From contig NZ_PJME01000005.1 of the NCBI RefSeq assembly GCF_002954775.1, forward strand, positions 62,001-126,000: a DNA stretch of 64,000 nucleotides, read 5' to 3'. Position numbers and translations under genes: made by a program. Shown one piece after another: positions 41,458 to 49,460 of this stretch. Positions within the stretch are counted from its first letter, which is position 1; each line of letters opens with the position of its first letter. A model generated the notes under the pieces. That model saw only the letters and a list, made by a program, of their open reading frames with translations, ran no database searches and had not been told where the DNA came from. The stretch is from Streptomyces geranii (GTDB lineage: Bacteria; Actinomycetota; Actinomycetes; Streptomycetales; Streptomycetaceae).

Positions 41458-42122
41458 GTCTGTGTCTCTCCTAGCGCCGGTTGTTCCTGCTTCTCCTGCA
41501 ACCACCCGGAGGAGAGCACCAGGCGCTGCCCCCGGGTGACCTCTGTGACGGCGTGCCGGGCGTCCCACGGGAACAGGACGGCGTCCCCCGCCGACGGTGT
41601 GACCTCGTGTTCGGCTCCCGAGACCTGGTCGCGGACCCGGAAGGCGCCGCCCTCGTAGTCCACGCCGTGCCGGGACAGGTGCAGGACGGCGATGAGGGGT
41701 GGCGCACCCTGTTCGGCGTCCGTGTGCCAGTCGATGCTGCGTCCCTGCGGCATGCAGATGACCGATGTGCACAGGTGCGCCCGGGAGTGGCGCTGCGCGG
41801 CCCCGCCGGGCAGCTGGGCCGCGATCCGGGCCCGGGCGGCGGTGAACCTGCGGACCAGCGGCGCGCACGGCATGGCGTCGTGCAGTTCGGCGACGTAGGT
41901 CAGGAACTGGACGCCCGCGCTCTTCCCGTCGGGCTCCGTGTAGGGCACGGGGCCCGCTCCGGCGGGTGGGGCGGCGGCGCGGGTCCGGTCGAGTTCACCC
42001 TGCACGGACCGGCGCAGTTCCTCCGCCTCCCTCGGTGAGAGCAGACCGCGGATGACGCAGAAGCCCCGCTTTTCCCAGGAGGAAATGTGCTCCCGCAATT
42101 CACTGTCGTAAATGTCCGTCAA
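41442..42122 (-). CDS. 2-oxoglutarate/Fe(II)-dependent oxygenase
   Basis: The 226-residue protein has the double-stranded beta-helix fold of 2OG-Fe(II) oxygenases, close to the prolyl-hydroxylase/phytanoyl types. The iron triad is His133 and Asp135 (IDWHTDAEQ) and His190 (DARHAVTEV); Arg200 would bind 2-oxoglutarate. It begins with HISSWEKRGFCVIRGLLSPREAEEL, a typical family opening. The TTG start at 42122 lies 6 nt after GGGAGG. It heads the operon and overlaps the precursor gene, so a role in hydroxylating the precursor or its product is likely but unproven. Confidence 0.9.
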   Translation of the reverse strand: MTDIYDSELREHISSWEKRGFCVIRGLLSPREAEELRRSVQGELDRTRAAAPPAGAGPVPYTEPDGKSAGVQFLTYVAELHDAMPCAPLVRRFTAARARIAAQLPGGAAQRHSRAHLCTSVICMPQGRSIDWHTDAEQGAPPLIAVLHLSRHGVDYEGGAFRVRDQVSGAEHEVTPSAGDAVLFPWDARHAVTEVTRGQRLVLSSGWLQEKQEQPALGETQTWNVQ

Positions 42123-42156
42123 GGCAGACCTCCCCGTCGCCTTCGACGGTAACGCC

Positions 42157-42170
42157 GGTTGAAATCAACC
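42157..42170. promoter_or_regulatory. Palindrome in the shared oxygenase/lipase promoter
   Basis: GGTTGA and TCAACC flank AA, a perfect 6-bp-arm palindrome 35 nt upstream of the oxygenase start. It could control the minus-strand graspetide genes, the plus-strand lipase-NACHT operon, or both. Confidence 0.4.
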
Positions 42171-42258
42171 ACAAGTCCCTTTCCGGATATGGATTTCACG
42201 AGGCATCGCCGCTACCGTGCGGAGGGGGTTTCCGAATCGGGTCACCGGGGGCAGGCGC

Positions 42259-43752
42259 ATGCGTTATCCAGTGAGGAATCCGATCGTCGTGATCCCGGGA
42301 ATCCTGGGGAGCGTCCTGGAGGGTCCTGCGGGTCCGTTGTGGGCGCCGGGCATGCCGTTGCTCCGGTCCCTGGTGGCGCTGCGGGACGCGGACACCGCCG
42401 GGCATCCGCTGACGCTGCCGGACGGCACGCCGTCGGCCACCGCGTCAAGGCTGTTTCCCGACGTCGCGGTGCTGCCGGGCCTGATGCGGATCAAGGGCTA
42501 TTCGCAGACCGTCGACTGGGTGCGCCGGCACTTCGCGGTGACGGACGGTCCGGGCGGTGAGCTGCTGACCTTCCCGTACGACTGGCGGCTGGACAACCGG
42601 GTGCACGCGCGCAGGCTGGCCGAGGTGATCGACCGTCATCTGGCCGAGTTCCGGGAGCGGACGGGCGCCGCGGACGCCAGGGCGGTCATCGTCGCCCACA
42701 GCATGGGCGGTCTGATCGCCCGGTACTACGTGGAGGTGCTGGGGGGCTGGCGGCACTGCCGGGCGCTGATCACCCTGGGCACCCCGCACCGCGGTTCGGT
42801 GCGCGCGCTCGACACCCTCACCAACGGCTTCCGGCACCTGCCGGGCGTACGGACCCTGACCCGCGGTTTCCCCTCGGTGCACCAGCTCCTGCCGGTGTAC
42901 TCGGTCCTGGACACGGGCGCGGGGCACATCCGGATCGAGGACGCGGCGCCACTGCCGGGGGTGCGGCAGGATCTCGTGGGCGACGGGCTGGGCTTCCACC
43001 GGGAGATCGCGGCGGCAGCCGCCTACAACTCCGAAAGCTTTCCGGCGTACGCGCAGCAGCATGTGACGCTCCCGCTGGTGGGCACCCGGCAGCGCGGCAC
43101 CCTCCAGTCGGCCCGGTGGAACGGCCGGGGCGTGGTCTGCTCGACCGACCCCCCGGGCGCGCTGATCCCGTCGGTCCTGGCGGACGGGGACGGCACGGTC
43201 CCCCGGGTCTCGGCGATGCCGCCCGCGCTGCCGGAGGACCGCTGCCGGTTCGTCCCGGAGGCGCACAGCGCACTGCAGTCGCCGCGCGTACTGACCTCGC
43301 AGCTCCTCGAACTCCTGCTGCATCTGCAGCTGCCCGGCCTCAAGGACGTACGCGGCCCCTCGGACCCGCTCGCCCGCATGGCCCCGGCGATCAGCAGCGA
43401 GGTCGACGACGCGTACGTCGGCCCGGCACCGGCGGTCCTGCGCGCCCAGGTCGTGGGCGCGGCCCGGCCGCCCGACCGGCTGCTGGCGTCACTGACCCGG
43501 GAGGGCGGCGAGACCCTCGCCGTGGTCCTGCGCCGGGTCGCCGACCCGGCGGCGGCCGTGCCACCCGGCAACTCGACTGCGGACCAATCCGGTTGGGATC
43601 CGGACCCGTCGTCGGCGGCGGCCCGGTACGAGGCGCGGGAGGTGCTGCCACCCGGCCTGTACGACATCGAGATCGCCGCCGACTCCGGTTCGCCGACGCC
43701 CGATCCCGTCCAGGACTGCTTCGCGGTGCTCCCGGACCCCGGCACACGTTAG
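42259..43752 (+). CDS. LCAT/PGAP1-like alpha/beta-hydrolase (lipase family)
   Basis: The 497-residue protein has an LCAT-type alpha/beta-hydrolase domain (about 8-390). It has the NPIVVIPGILGS opening, FPYDWRLDNR, the nucleophile elbow AHSMGGL with Ser148, TLGTPHRGS, the acidic residue in ADGDGTVP and a His in EAHSAL. A 100-residue C-terminal beta-type domain follows, with no signal peptide. It would cleave lipids or other esters inside the cell. It is 14 nt upstream of the NACHT gene in the same operon, so it may be an effector or partner of that protein. ATG at 42259 follows GGGGGCAGG. Confidence 0.9.
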   Translation: MRYPVRNPIVVIPGILGSVLEGPAGPLWAPGMPLLRSLVALRDADTAGHPLTLPDGTPSATASRLFPDVAVLPGLMRIKGYSQTVDWVRRHFAVTDGPGGELLTFPYDWRLDNRVHARRLAEVIDRHLAEFRERTGAADARAVIVAHSMGGLIARYYVEVLGGWRHCRALITLGTPHRGSVRALDTLTNGFRHLPGVRTLTRGFPSVHQLLPVYSVLDTGAGHIRIEDAAPLPGVRQDLVGDGLGFHREIAAAAAYNSESFPAYAQQHVTLPLVGTRQRGTLQSARWNGRGVVCSTDPPGALIPSVLADGDGTVPRVSAMPPALPEDRCRFVPEAHSALQSPRVLTSQLLELLLHLQLPGLKDVRGPSDPLARMAPAISSEVDDAYVGPAPAVLRAQVVGAARPPDRLLASLTREGGETLAVVLRRVADPAAAVPPGNSTADQSGWDPDPSSAAARYEAREVLPPGLYDIEIAADSGSPTPDPVQDCFAVLPDPGTR

Positions 43753-43766
43753 GGCGGCGGGGAGAA

Positions 43767-46700
43767 GTGCGGGACCACATCTGGTTCAGAGCCCAGGAGA
43801 AGTCACTGTCCACCCTGGTCAGGCCCGAGGCCCGGCATCTGCTCGGACCGCTCGGCGTGGCCCCCGACCCGGGCACGGCCGAGCACATCCCGACGCTGGC
43901 CCGGGCCATCTACGACCGCCTCACGGAACGCCGACTCAGCTGGTCGGTCGAGCCGTTCCGTGCCTCGGAGGTCCAGCAGGGCGTCCGGTCGGCACGTGCG
44001 ATCCTGCGCGGCGACCACCGCGCCTCCTGCCTGGACATCTCCCTGCTGTACGCGGGCTGTTGCCTGGGCCACGGCCTCGTACCGCTCGTCGTCGTCCTCG
44101 ACGGCCACGCCCTGGTCGCCGTCTCGCTGCGCGACCGGGTCGGTCATACGACGCTGGCGCGGCGGTTCGTGTCAAACATGACGGGGTGGTGGGCACAGGC
44201 CGACGAGGCGGCGCTGCTGCGGGAGTTGGGCACGGAGGAGGCGGGGCGCTACCTCGTCGTCGAGTGCACCGGCGCCACCCGGATGACGGCCACCCCCTCG
44301 GAGCGACTCCCCGAGACCCTGGACCGCCGGGACGGACTCCTGCCGTTCGAGGCGGCGTTGCGCGCCGGGCGACGCCAACTGGCCGTCCCGCAGCGGCCGT
44401 TCCTGTTCGCCCTCGACGTCTTCGTGCTGCGTGACTACTGGTTGCTCGGCGACGCGCCCGTCCTCGGCGGGGCGACGGAGCCGTCGGTGATCGGCGCCGC
44501 CGTGCAGTCGCTGCGCACGGAGGACGGTGAACCGGGCCCATCCGCCGAGCAGTTGCGCACGCTCGCCGACCACGGTGCCCGGACGGTACCCGGCTACCAG
44601 GCCCACTGCGTGGCCGCGTGGCGCACCGGCCGCGGCGCCCGCTTCGACCCGCTGCTCCCGAGGATGAGCGTCGTCTCGCAGCGCGAGCAGGGTTCCCCGC
44701 TGGGCCAGGCGCAGTCCGCCGTGCCGCGCAGTCTGGCGGAGGTGCTCGGCGCGGGCTCCGCCGATGTGCTGGTACTGCTCGGGTCCCCCGGCAGTGGCAA
44801 GACAACACTGCTGCACCAGGTGCACGCCGACCACTCCCTCGCCGGGCTGCGCCGCCGCGACGGCGCCGTGTCCGTGCTGGTGCCCCTGCGCAGCCACGTC
44901 CCGGACGGCCCGGACGCCTCACCACTGACCTGGCTGTCCCGTCGGCTGAGCCGCCGCCACCCGGGACTGCCACCGCTGGAGGATCTCCTCGCCCAGGGCG
45001 ACGTCCTGGTCCTCCTCGACGGCCTCAACGAACTGACGAGTTCCGCCGCCGTCTCCCGGGCGGAGCTGCTGACACGCTGGCACCGGGCGGTGGAGGAGAT
45101 CGTCGCCGCCGGTCCCCGCAACCGGGTGATCGCGTCCTGCCGCACCCTGGACTACGAGGCGGGCCTGGGCGGCGAGGAGTACCGCACCGACCACATCACC
45201 CTGCTGCCACCGGACCCCGACGACGTCGTACGGGCGTTGCGGCTGGCGGTACCGGAGACGGCCGGCGGGAAGCCCCGGGGGCACGGGGAGCACAGGGAGC
45301 ACGCAGCGCGCGGGGAGGACAGGGAGACCGGCGAGTTCGAGGAAGCCGGGGAGTACGGGGCGGCCGGGGAGACCAGGGAAGACCTCGTCGGCGTCCCCGA
45401 CGACGAACTGCGCCGTGCCGCCGCCATCGCGTCGACCCCGTACGCCCTCCGCATGCTCAGCGACCTGCTGCGCGGCGGCGAAGGACCGGTGTCGGACCGG
45501 GCCCAGCTGTTCGCCGGGATGCTACGGGCCGCGCTGCGCCGTGAGCATCAGCGCGACAACCGGGCCCTCCTGTACGACGACACCCTCCTCGACCGCGCCG
45601 ACCGGCGCCGACTCGTGCACCCCGCTCCCGCGGGCACCCATGAACTCCCCGGCCACCGCACCTTCCTGCCCGCCTACGAACAGCTGGCGCTCACCATGCA
45701 GCAGCACGTCTCCGGAGGTGCGGGCGAACCCCTGGCCGTGCTGGAGCGGGGCGAGGCCGACCGGGTGCTCGGGGCGCACGCGGACTCGGACGCGCTGGTC
45801 CAGCTCGGCTTCGACCTCGGGGTGCTCGACGAGGACATCCCCACCGGACGCCTGATGTTCAGCCACCAACTCCTCCAGGACTATTTCTCGGCATGTGCCC
45901 TGGTCCGCCGGGGCGGCATCGCGGCCGTCCTCGCCGATCGACCGTCCCCCCACCCGGCGGACCTGCCGGACGCTCCCCCCTGGGAGCCGCTCGGCCCGCT
46001 GCCCGCCGGGCCCTGGAGCGAGCCGGTCGTCCTGGCCACCGTGATGAGCGACCGGCAGAGCGGTCTGGTCGCCGAGATCATGGACGCCGACCTGTTCACG
46101 GCGGCCCGCTGCGCCATCGAACCCGGGGTGACGGCGGGCGCACCCCTCACCGACGAGCTGCGCCGCCGTCTGCTGGCGACCATGACCTCCGACGCCGACC
46201 TTCGCGTACGCCTGGAGGCGGGCCGGCTGCTCGGCCGGGTCGGCGACCCGCGCTTCCGCACCCGCAAGGGGCCGTACGGCCACTACGTGCCGCCCGAGCT
46301 GGTCGTCGTACCGGGCGGCCCGTATCTCGTCGGCTGGGAGGGCGAGGCCGAGTCCAGCCCGGTGAGCACCGTCCGGCTGGACGCCTTCGCGCTGGGCACC
46401 TTCCCGGTGACCAACGCCGAGTACGCCTGTTTCCTCGGCTCGGGCGGCTACGACGACCTCCGCTGGTGGCCTACCGAGTCCGCCCGCCGCTGGCTGCGCG
46501 GCCTCGACACCCGCTACGGCCACCGGACGCACATCCGCCTGCTGTGCCGGATGTGGGGCGAGAACGGAGTCGTGAACCTGCAGCGACAGGGCTACTTCTC
46601 CCCCGCCGAGCGCGACGAACTCCTCGCCTACTGCCGGTCCGACGACGACCAGCTGTCCCGGCTGGCCGCGGAACGCTACCCCGACGAGATCCTCCGGGCG

Positions 46701-47279
46701 CCGGAGCACTGGACGGACCCGCGCTTCAACGGCCCCAACCAGCCGGTGATCGGCCTCTCCTTCTACGAGGCGACCGCCTACACCCACTGGCTCGCGGCCC
46801 AGACCGGCGTCCCCTTCCGGCTGCCGACCGAGGCCGAGTGGGAGGCCGCCGCCCGTGGCCCCGAGGGCCGGGAGCGTCCGTGCGCGGACCACTCCCTCTG
46901 GGGCCACGCCAACACCCTCGACGTACGGCTGCGCGCCACCTCACCGGTGGGCATGTTCCCGGCCGCCGCCTCGCCGTGCGGCGCCCAGGACATGTGCGGC
47001 AACAGCAACGACCGCACCAGCAGCATCTACGGTCCTGTCGTCACCGACCCGCCCTGGCTCGGCCACGCCTACCCGTACGACGCGACGGACGGCCGCGAGG
47101 ACCCGGAGGCGCCGGTCACGCTCTGGCGGATCGTCCGGGGCACCAACTGGCGCAACTCCCAGTATCCGGCGGGGTTCCGGGTCGCGAGCCACCCGACGAA
47201 CCGCGGCACGGGGACCGGCATGCGACTGGCGGCTCCGGCCGAGGCGGCCGACAACTCGGATGGAGGTGAGGGCAGTTGA
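43767..47279 (+). CDS. Transglutaminase-like / NACHT NTPase / FGE-sulfatase-like multidomain protein
   Basis: The 1170-residue protein has three parts. An N-terminal domain (about 50-250) carries SCLDISLLYAGC with Cys88 and LDGHALVAV with His114, the cysteine-histidine pattern of transglutaminase-like peptidase folds seen in conflict proteins. A NACHT/STAND NTPase follows (about 320-720): Walker A GSPGSGKTT at 339-347 and Walker B LVLLDGLNEL near 414-423, then the C-terminal FSHQLLQDYFSAC helix. The last part (about 840-1165) is a formylglycine-generating-enzyme/C-lectin-like fold, but the usual GNVWEW is GNSNDRTSS near 1078 and no catalytic Cys is present, so it is probably a binding or sensor module. 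An Arg/Glu/Gly-rich insert lies near 515-545. The GTG at 43767 follows GGGGAG closely. Anti-phage-like function is inferred. Confidence 0.88.
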   Translation: MRDHIWFRAQEKSLSTLVRPEARHLLGPLGVAPDPGTAEHIPTLARAIYDRLTERRLSWSVEPFRASEVQQGVRSARAILRGDHRASCLDISLLYAGCCLGHGLVPLVVVLDGHALVAVSLRDRVGHTTLARRFVSNMTGWWAQADEAALLRELGTEEAGRYLVVECTGATRMTATPSERLPETLDRRDGLLPFEAALRAGRRQLAVPQRPFLFALDVFVLRDYWLLGDAPVLGGATEPSVIGAAVQSLRTEDGEPGPSAEQLRTLADHGARTVPGYQAHCVAAWRTGRGARFDPLLPRMSVVSQREQGSPLGQAQSAVPRSLAEVLGAGSADVLVLLGSPGSGKTTLLHQVHADHSLAGLRRRDGAVSVLVPLRSHVPDGPDASPLTWLSRRLSRRHPGLPPLEDLLAQGDVLVLLDGLNELTSSAAVSRAELLTRWHRAVEEIVAAGPRNRVIASCRTLDYEAGLGGEEYRTDHITLLPPDPDDVVRALRLAVPETAGGKPRGHGEHREHAARGEDRETGEFEEAGEYGAAGETREDLVGVPDDELRRAAAIASTPYALRMLSDLLRGGEGPVSDRAQLFAGMLRAALRREHQRDNRALLYDDTLLDRADRRRLVHPAPAGTHELPGHRTFLPAYEQLALTMQQHVSGGAGEPLAVLERGEADRVLGAHADSDALVQLGFDLGVLDEDIPTGRLMFSHQLLQDYFSACALVRRGGIAAVLADRPSPHPADLPDAPPWEPLGPLPAGPWSEPVVLATVMSDRQSGLVAEIMDADLFTAARCAIEPGVTAGAPLTDELRRRLLATMTSDADLRVRLEAGRLLGRVGDPRFRTRKGPYGHYVPPELVVVPGGPYLVGWEGEAESSPVSTVRLDAFALGTFPVTNAEYACFLGSGGYDDLRWWPTESARRWLRGLDTRYGHRTHIRLLCRMWGENGVVNLQRQGYFSPAERDELLAYCRSDDDQLSRLAAERYPDEILRAPEHWTDPRFNGPNQPVIGLSFYEATAYTHWLAAQTGVPFRLPTEAEWEAAARGPEGRERPCADHSLWGHANTLDVRLRATSPVGMFPAAASPCGAQDMCGNSNDRTSSIYGPVVTDPPWLGHAYPYDATDGREDPEAPVTLWRIVRGTNWRNSQYPAGFRVASHPTNRGTGTGMRLAAPAEAADNSDGGEGS

Positions 47280-48028
47280 GCGAGGTGGCCGAGTTCGACA
47301 GTCTGGCCTGGTTCTACGACCGCTACTGGGGCCCGGAGTACGCACGCGAAGTGGTCGTCCCGTTGCGGGAGTTCCTCGTGGGCCAGCTGCCACCGGGCCG
47401 CCCCCTCCTCGACGCCTGCTGCGGCTGCGGCCATGTCACCGCCGCGCTCGCCGACTGGGGTTACCGGACAGCGGGGTTCGACCTCTCCCCGGCCATGGTG
47501 GAGCGGGCCCGCCGGAACACCGCCCCGACACGGCTGTGGGTGGCCGACGTACTGCGCTGCGGCGCCCGCGACGGCTCGTTCGGCAGCGTCGTCTGCACCT
47601 ACAACAGCCTCAACCACCTTCCGGCGGACGGCACTTCACTCGCCCACGCCTTCGCCGAGCTGCGTCGCTGTCTGGAACCGGGCGGAGTCCTCTTCTTCGA
47701 CCTCAACTCGCCCGAGGCCGCCGGACGCACCTGGCACGGCTCCTTCACCGACCACAGGGACACGGCGGTCTGCCGCACCGACTCCGAGTTCGACCCCCGT
47801 ACGGGCACCGGCCGAGCCCGGCTGCGGGTGACCCGGCCGGGGGCCGACGGCAAGGCCGTGCACGAGGAGACCTCGCTCACGATGACGGCGTACCCATGGG
47901 CCATGGTCACGGCCGCCCTCGCGGACGCGGGCCTGCGGCTGCGGTCCGTCAGGTCCGCGCCGGCGCTGGGGCTGCCGAAGTGGGAGGGGCGGGTCTTCGT
48001 GGTCGCCGAGCGGACAGGTGACATCTGA
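47276..48028 (+). CDS. Class I SAM-dependent methyltransferase
   Basis: The 250-residue protein has a Rossmann methyltransferase fold. Motif I is LLDACCGCGHVTAALADWG, the acidic end of strand 2 is GFDLSPAMVERAR, and post-motif strand 4 is VVCTYNSLNHL. LRRCLEPGGVLFFDLNSPEA follows. The C-terminal half resembles small-molecule or peptide O/N-methyltransferases. The TTG start overlaps the NACHT stop as TTGA, with GGAGG upstream, so it is translationally coupled. Substrate unknown; it may modify a lipid, a tRNA-like partner or a peptide. Confidence 0.9.
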   Translation: MSEVAEFDSLAWFYDRYWGPEYAREVVVPLREFLVGQLPPGRPLLDACCGCGHVTAALADWGYRTAGFDLSPAMVERARRNTAPTRLWVADVLRCGARDGSFGSVVCTYNSLNHLPADGTSLAHAFAELRRCLEPGGVLFFDLNSPEAAGRTWHGSFTDHRDTAVCRTDSEFDPRTGTGRARLRVTRPGADGKAVHEETSLTMTAYPWAMVTAALADAGLRLRSVRSAPALGLPKWEGRVFVVAERTGDI

Positions 48029-48048
48029 CAGCAGGACCAGGTCGCCCG

Positions 48049-48858
48049 CTACGACTTGCGGCGGGGCTTGCCCTGGCGGCTGCCGCCGGACCGGCCCGCG
48101 CCCCCGCCGCTCCGGGCGCCCTTGCCCGCGGCCCCGCCCCGGCCCGAGCCCGAACCCGACCTTCCGGCGGCGGGCTTGCGGCCCGTGCCCTCCGTACCGC
48201 CGGAGCGCTTCTTGGCGGCCTTCGGCTGGTCCGCCTTGGGCTCCTCGCGTCGGCCGCGTGAGCTGTTGACGGTGCGGCCCCTCACGATGCCGATGAAGTC
48301 CTCGACCAGGTCGGTCGTGCGGTCCTCCGGCCAGGACAGGGCGACCTGGGACTCGGGGGCGTCGGTGACCGGGCGGTAGGTGAGGTCCTTGCGGTGGTGC
48401 AGGCGGGCCAGGGACTGCGGGACGAGGAGGACGCCGATGCCGGCCGCGACCAGCTCGATCGCGTCCTCGGTGGTCGCGGGGCGCTCCAGCGCGGGGCGGC
48501 CGGGGAGGTTCTCCCAGGCGAGGGTGTCGTCGAGGGGGTGCAACACGATGTCGTCGGCGAGATCGTCGGCGGTGATCCGGTCGACGGCGGCCACGATGTG
48601 GTCCTTGGGGACCACGGCCACGGTGGTCTCGGTGTAGAGGGGGATCGCGCTGAGCACCGTACGGTCGACCGGGAGCCGTACGAGGCCCGCGTCGGCGCCG
48701 CCCGCGAGCAGCAGGTCGTGCGCCTCCGCGGGGGACGCCTGGAGCAGGGTCAGGGGGACGTCGGTGCGCCGCTCGTTCCAGATCCGCACCCACTTGGCGG
48801 GGATCACTCCCGGGACGTACGCGAGCCGGAACGCGGGGGAATCTTCCGAGCCAGTCAC
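48049..48858 (-). CDS. LysR-type substrate-binding domain protein without HTH, with basic Gly/Arg tail
   Basis: The 269-residue protein starts directly with a LysR substrate-binding fold (FRLAYVPGVIPAKWVRIWNERR, then AEAHDLLLAGGADAGLVRLP). It has no helix-turn-helix. From about residue 190 it ends in a low-complexity Lys/Arg/Gly/Ser tail (SGGTEGTGRKPAAG and SRQGKPRRKS) that could bind nucleic acid. Whether it is a regulator, decoy or RNA-binding protein is unknown; the form recurs in Streptomyces. The GTG start lacks a Shine-Dalgarno sequence, with TAGCCT 6 nt upstream on the minus strand. It is divergent from DUF5997 and 20 nt from the methyltransferase stop. Confidence 0.88.
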   Translation of the reverse strand: MTGSEDSPAFRLAYVPGVIPAKWVRIWNERRTDVPLTLLQASPAEAHDLLLAGGADAGLVRLPVDRTVLSAIPLYTETTVAVVPKDHIVAAVDRITADDLADDIVLHPLDDTLAWENLPGRPALERPATTEDAIELVAAGIGVLLVPQSLARLHHRKDLTYRPVTDAPESQVALSWPEDRTTDLVEDFIGIVRGRTVNSSRGRREEPKADQPKAAKKRSGGTEGTGRKPAAGRSGSGSGRGGAAGKGARSGGGAGRSGGSRQGKPRRKS

Positions 48859-48864
48859 CGCGCC

Positions 48865-48870
48865 AGGCTA
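48865..48870 (-). promoter_or_regulatory. Putative -10 element for leaderless LysR-like mRNA
   Basis: TAGCCT on the minus strand lies 6 nt before the GTG at 48858, with no ribosome binding site. Confidence 0.45.
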
Positions 48871-48942
48871 CCTGCCCCGACTCCCGCCTCGTCCGGCCCG
48901 TCCGCCGTGGTCGCCGTGGTCGGCGCTGGTTCATACGCTCGA

Positions 48943-48948
48943 TACCCT
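48943..48948 (+). promoter_or_regulatory. Putative -10 element for leaderless DUF5997 mRNA
   Basis: TACCCT lies 7 nt before the ATG at 48956, with no ribosome binding site. Confidence 0.4.
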
Positions 48949-48955
48949 TGACCCC

Positions 48956-49357
48956 ATGACGACGCACCAGACCTCCCAGACCATGAAGCCCGCGACCGCG
49001 GCGAAGAAGCTGGGTGTGTACCTCCAGGCCACCCCCGCGGAGTTCCAGGAGGGTGTCGTCACGCGCGCCGAGCTGACCGCGCTGCAGGCCGACCCGCCCG
49101 CCTGGCTGCGCGACCTGCGCCGCGACGGCCCGCACCCCCGTCCGGTGGTCGCGTCGAAGCTGGGCGTCTCCATCGCGGGGCTCGCCCGTGGCGGGGTCAC
49201 CGAGGCGCTCACCACCGAGCAGATCGACGCGCTGAAGCAGGAGGAGCCGGGTTGGCTCCGGCAGGAGCGCGCCGTGCAGGTCGACGTCCGCAAGGAAGCG
49301 GTGCGACTCAAGGAACTGCAGCAGGACAGGCAGGAGCAGGAGCGGCAGGGCAAGTAG
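48956..49357 (+). CDS. DUF5997 family protein
   Basis: The 133-residue soluble protein matches the actinobacterial family I know as DUF5997. It is helical, with conserved MKPATAAKKLGVYLQATP and PVVASKLGVSIAGLARGGVTEAL, and a charged coiled-coil-like C-terminus (KEAVRLKELQQDRQEQERQ). The two KLG-containing helical segments resemble tandem small DNA- or protein-binding units, but function is unknown. It pairs divergently with the LysR-like gene, a neighbourhood that may be conserved. Confidence 0.88.
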   Translation: MTTHQTSQTMKPATAAKKLGVYLQATPAEFQEGVVTRAELTALQADPPAWLRDLRRDGPHPRPVVASKLGVSIAGLARGGVTEALTTEQIDALKQEEPGWLRQERAVQVDVRKEAVRLKELQQDRQEQERQGK

Positions 49358-49460
49358 GCGCGACCGGCCGGGAACCGCCCCGGCCCGACATGCGCGTCCC
49401 CTGCGTCTCGCCGATCATTGTCTCTGCCGTGCGGCAAGCGCTACGACGACGAGAGGTGCG

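Noticed and set aside
46285..47279. True formylglycine-generating enzyme for sulfatases
   Set aside because: GNVWEW and active-site Cys are missing and no sulfatase gene is nearby.
43767..47279. Diversity-generating retroelement in the window
   Set aside because: No reverse transcriptase gene or repeated template was seen inside 64 kb; only the target-like fold is present.
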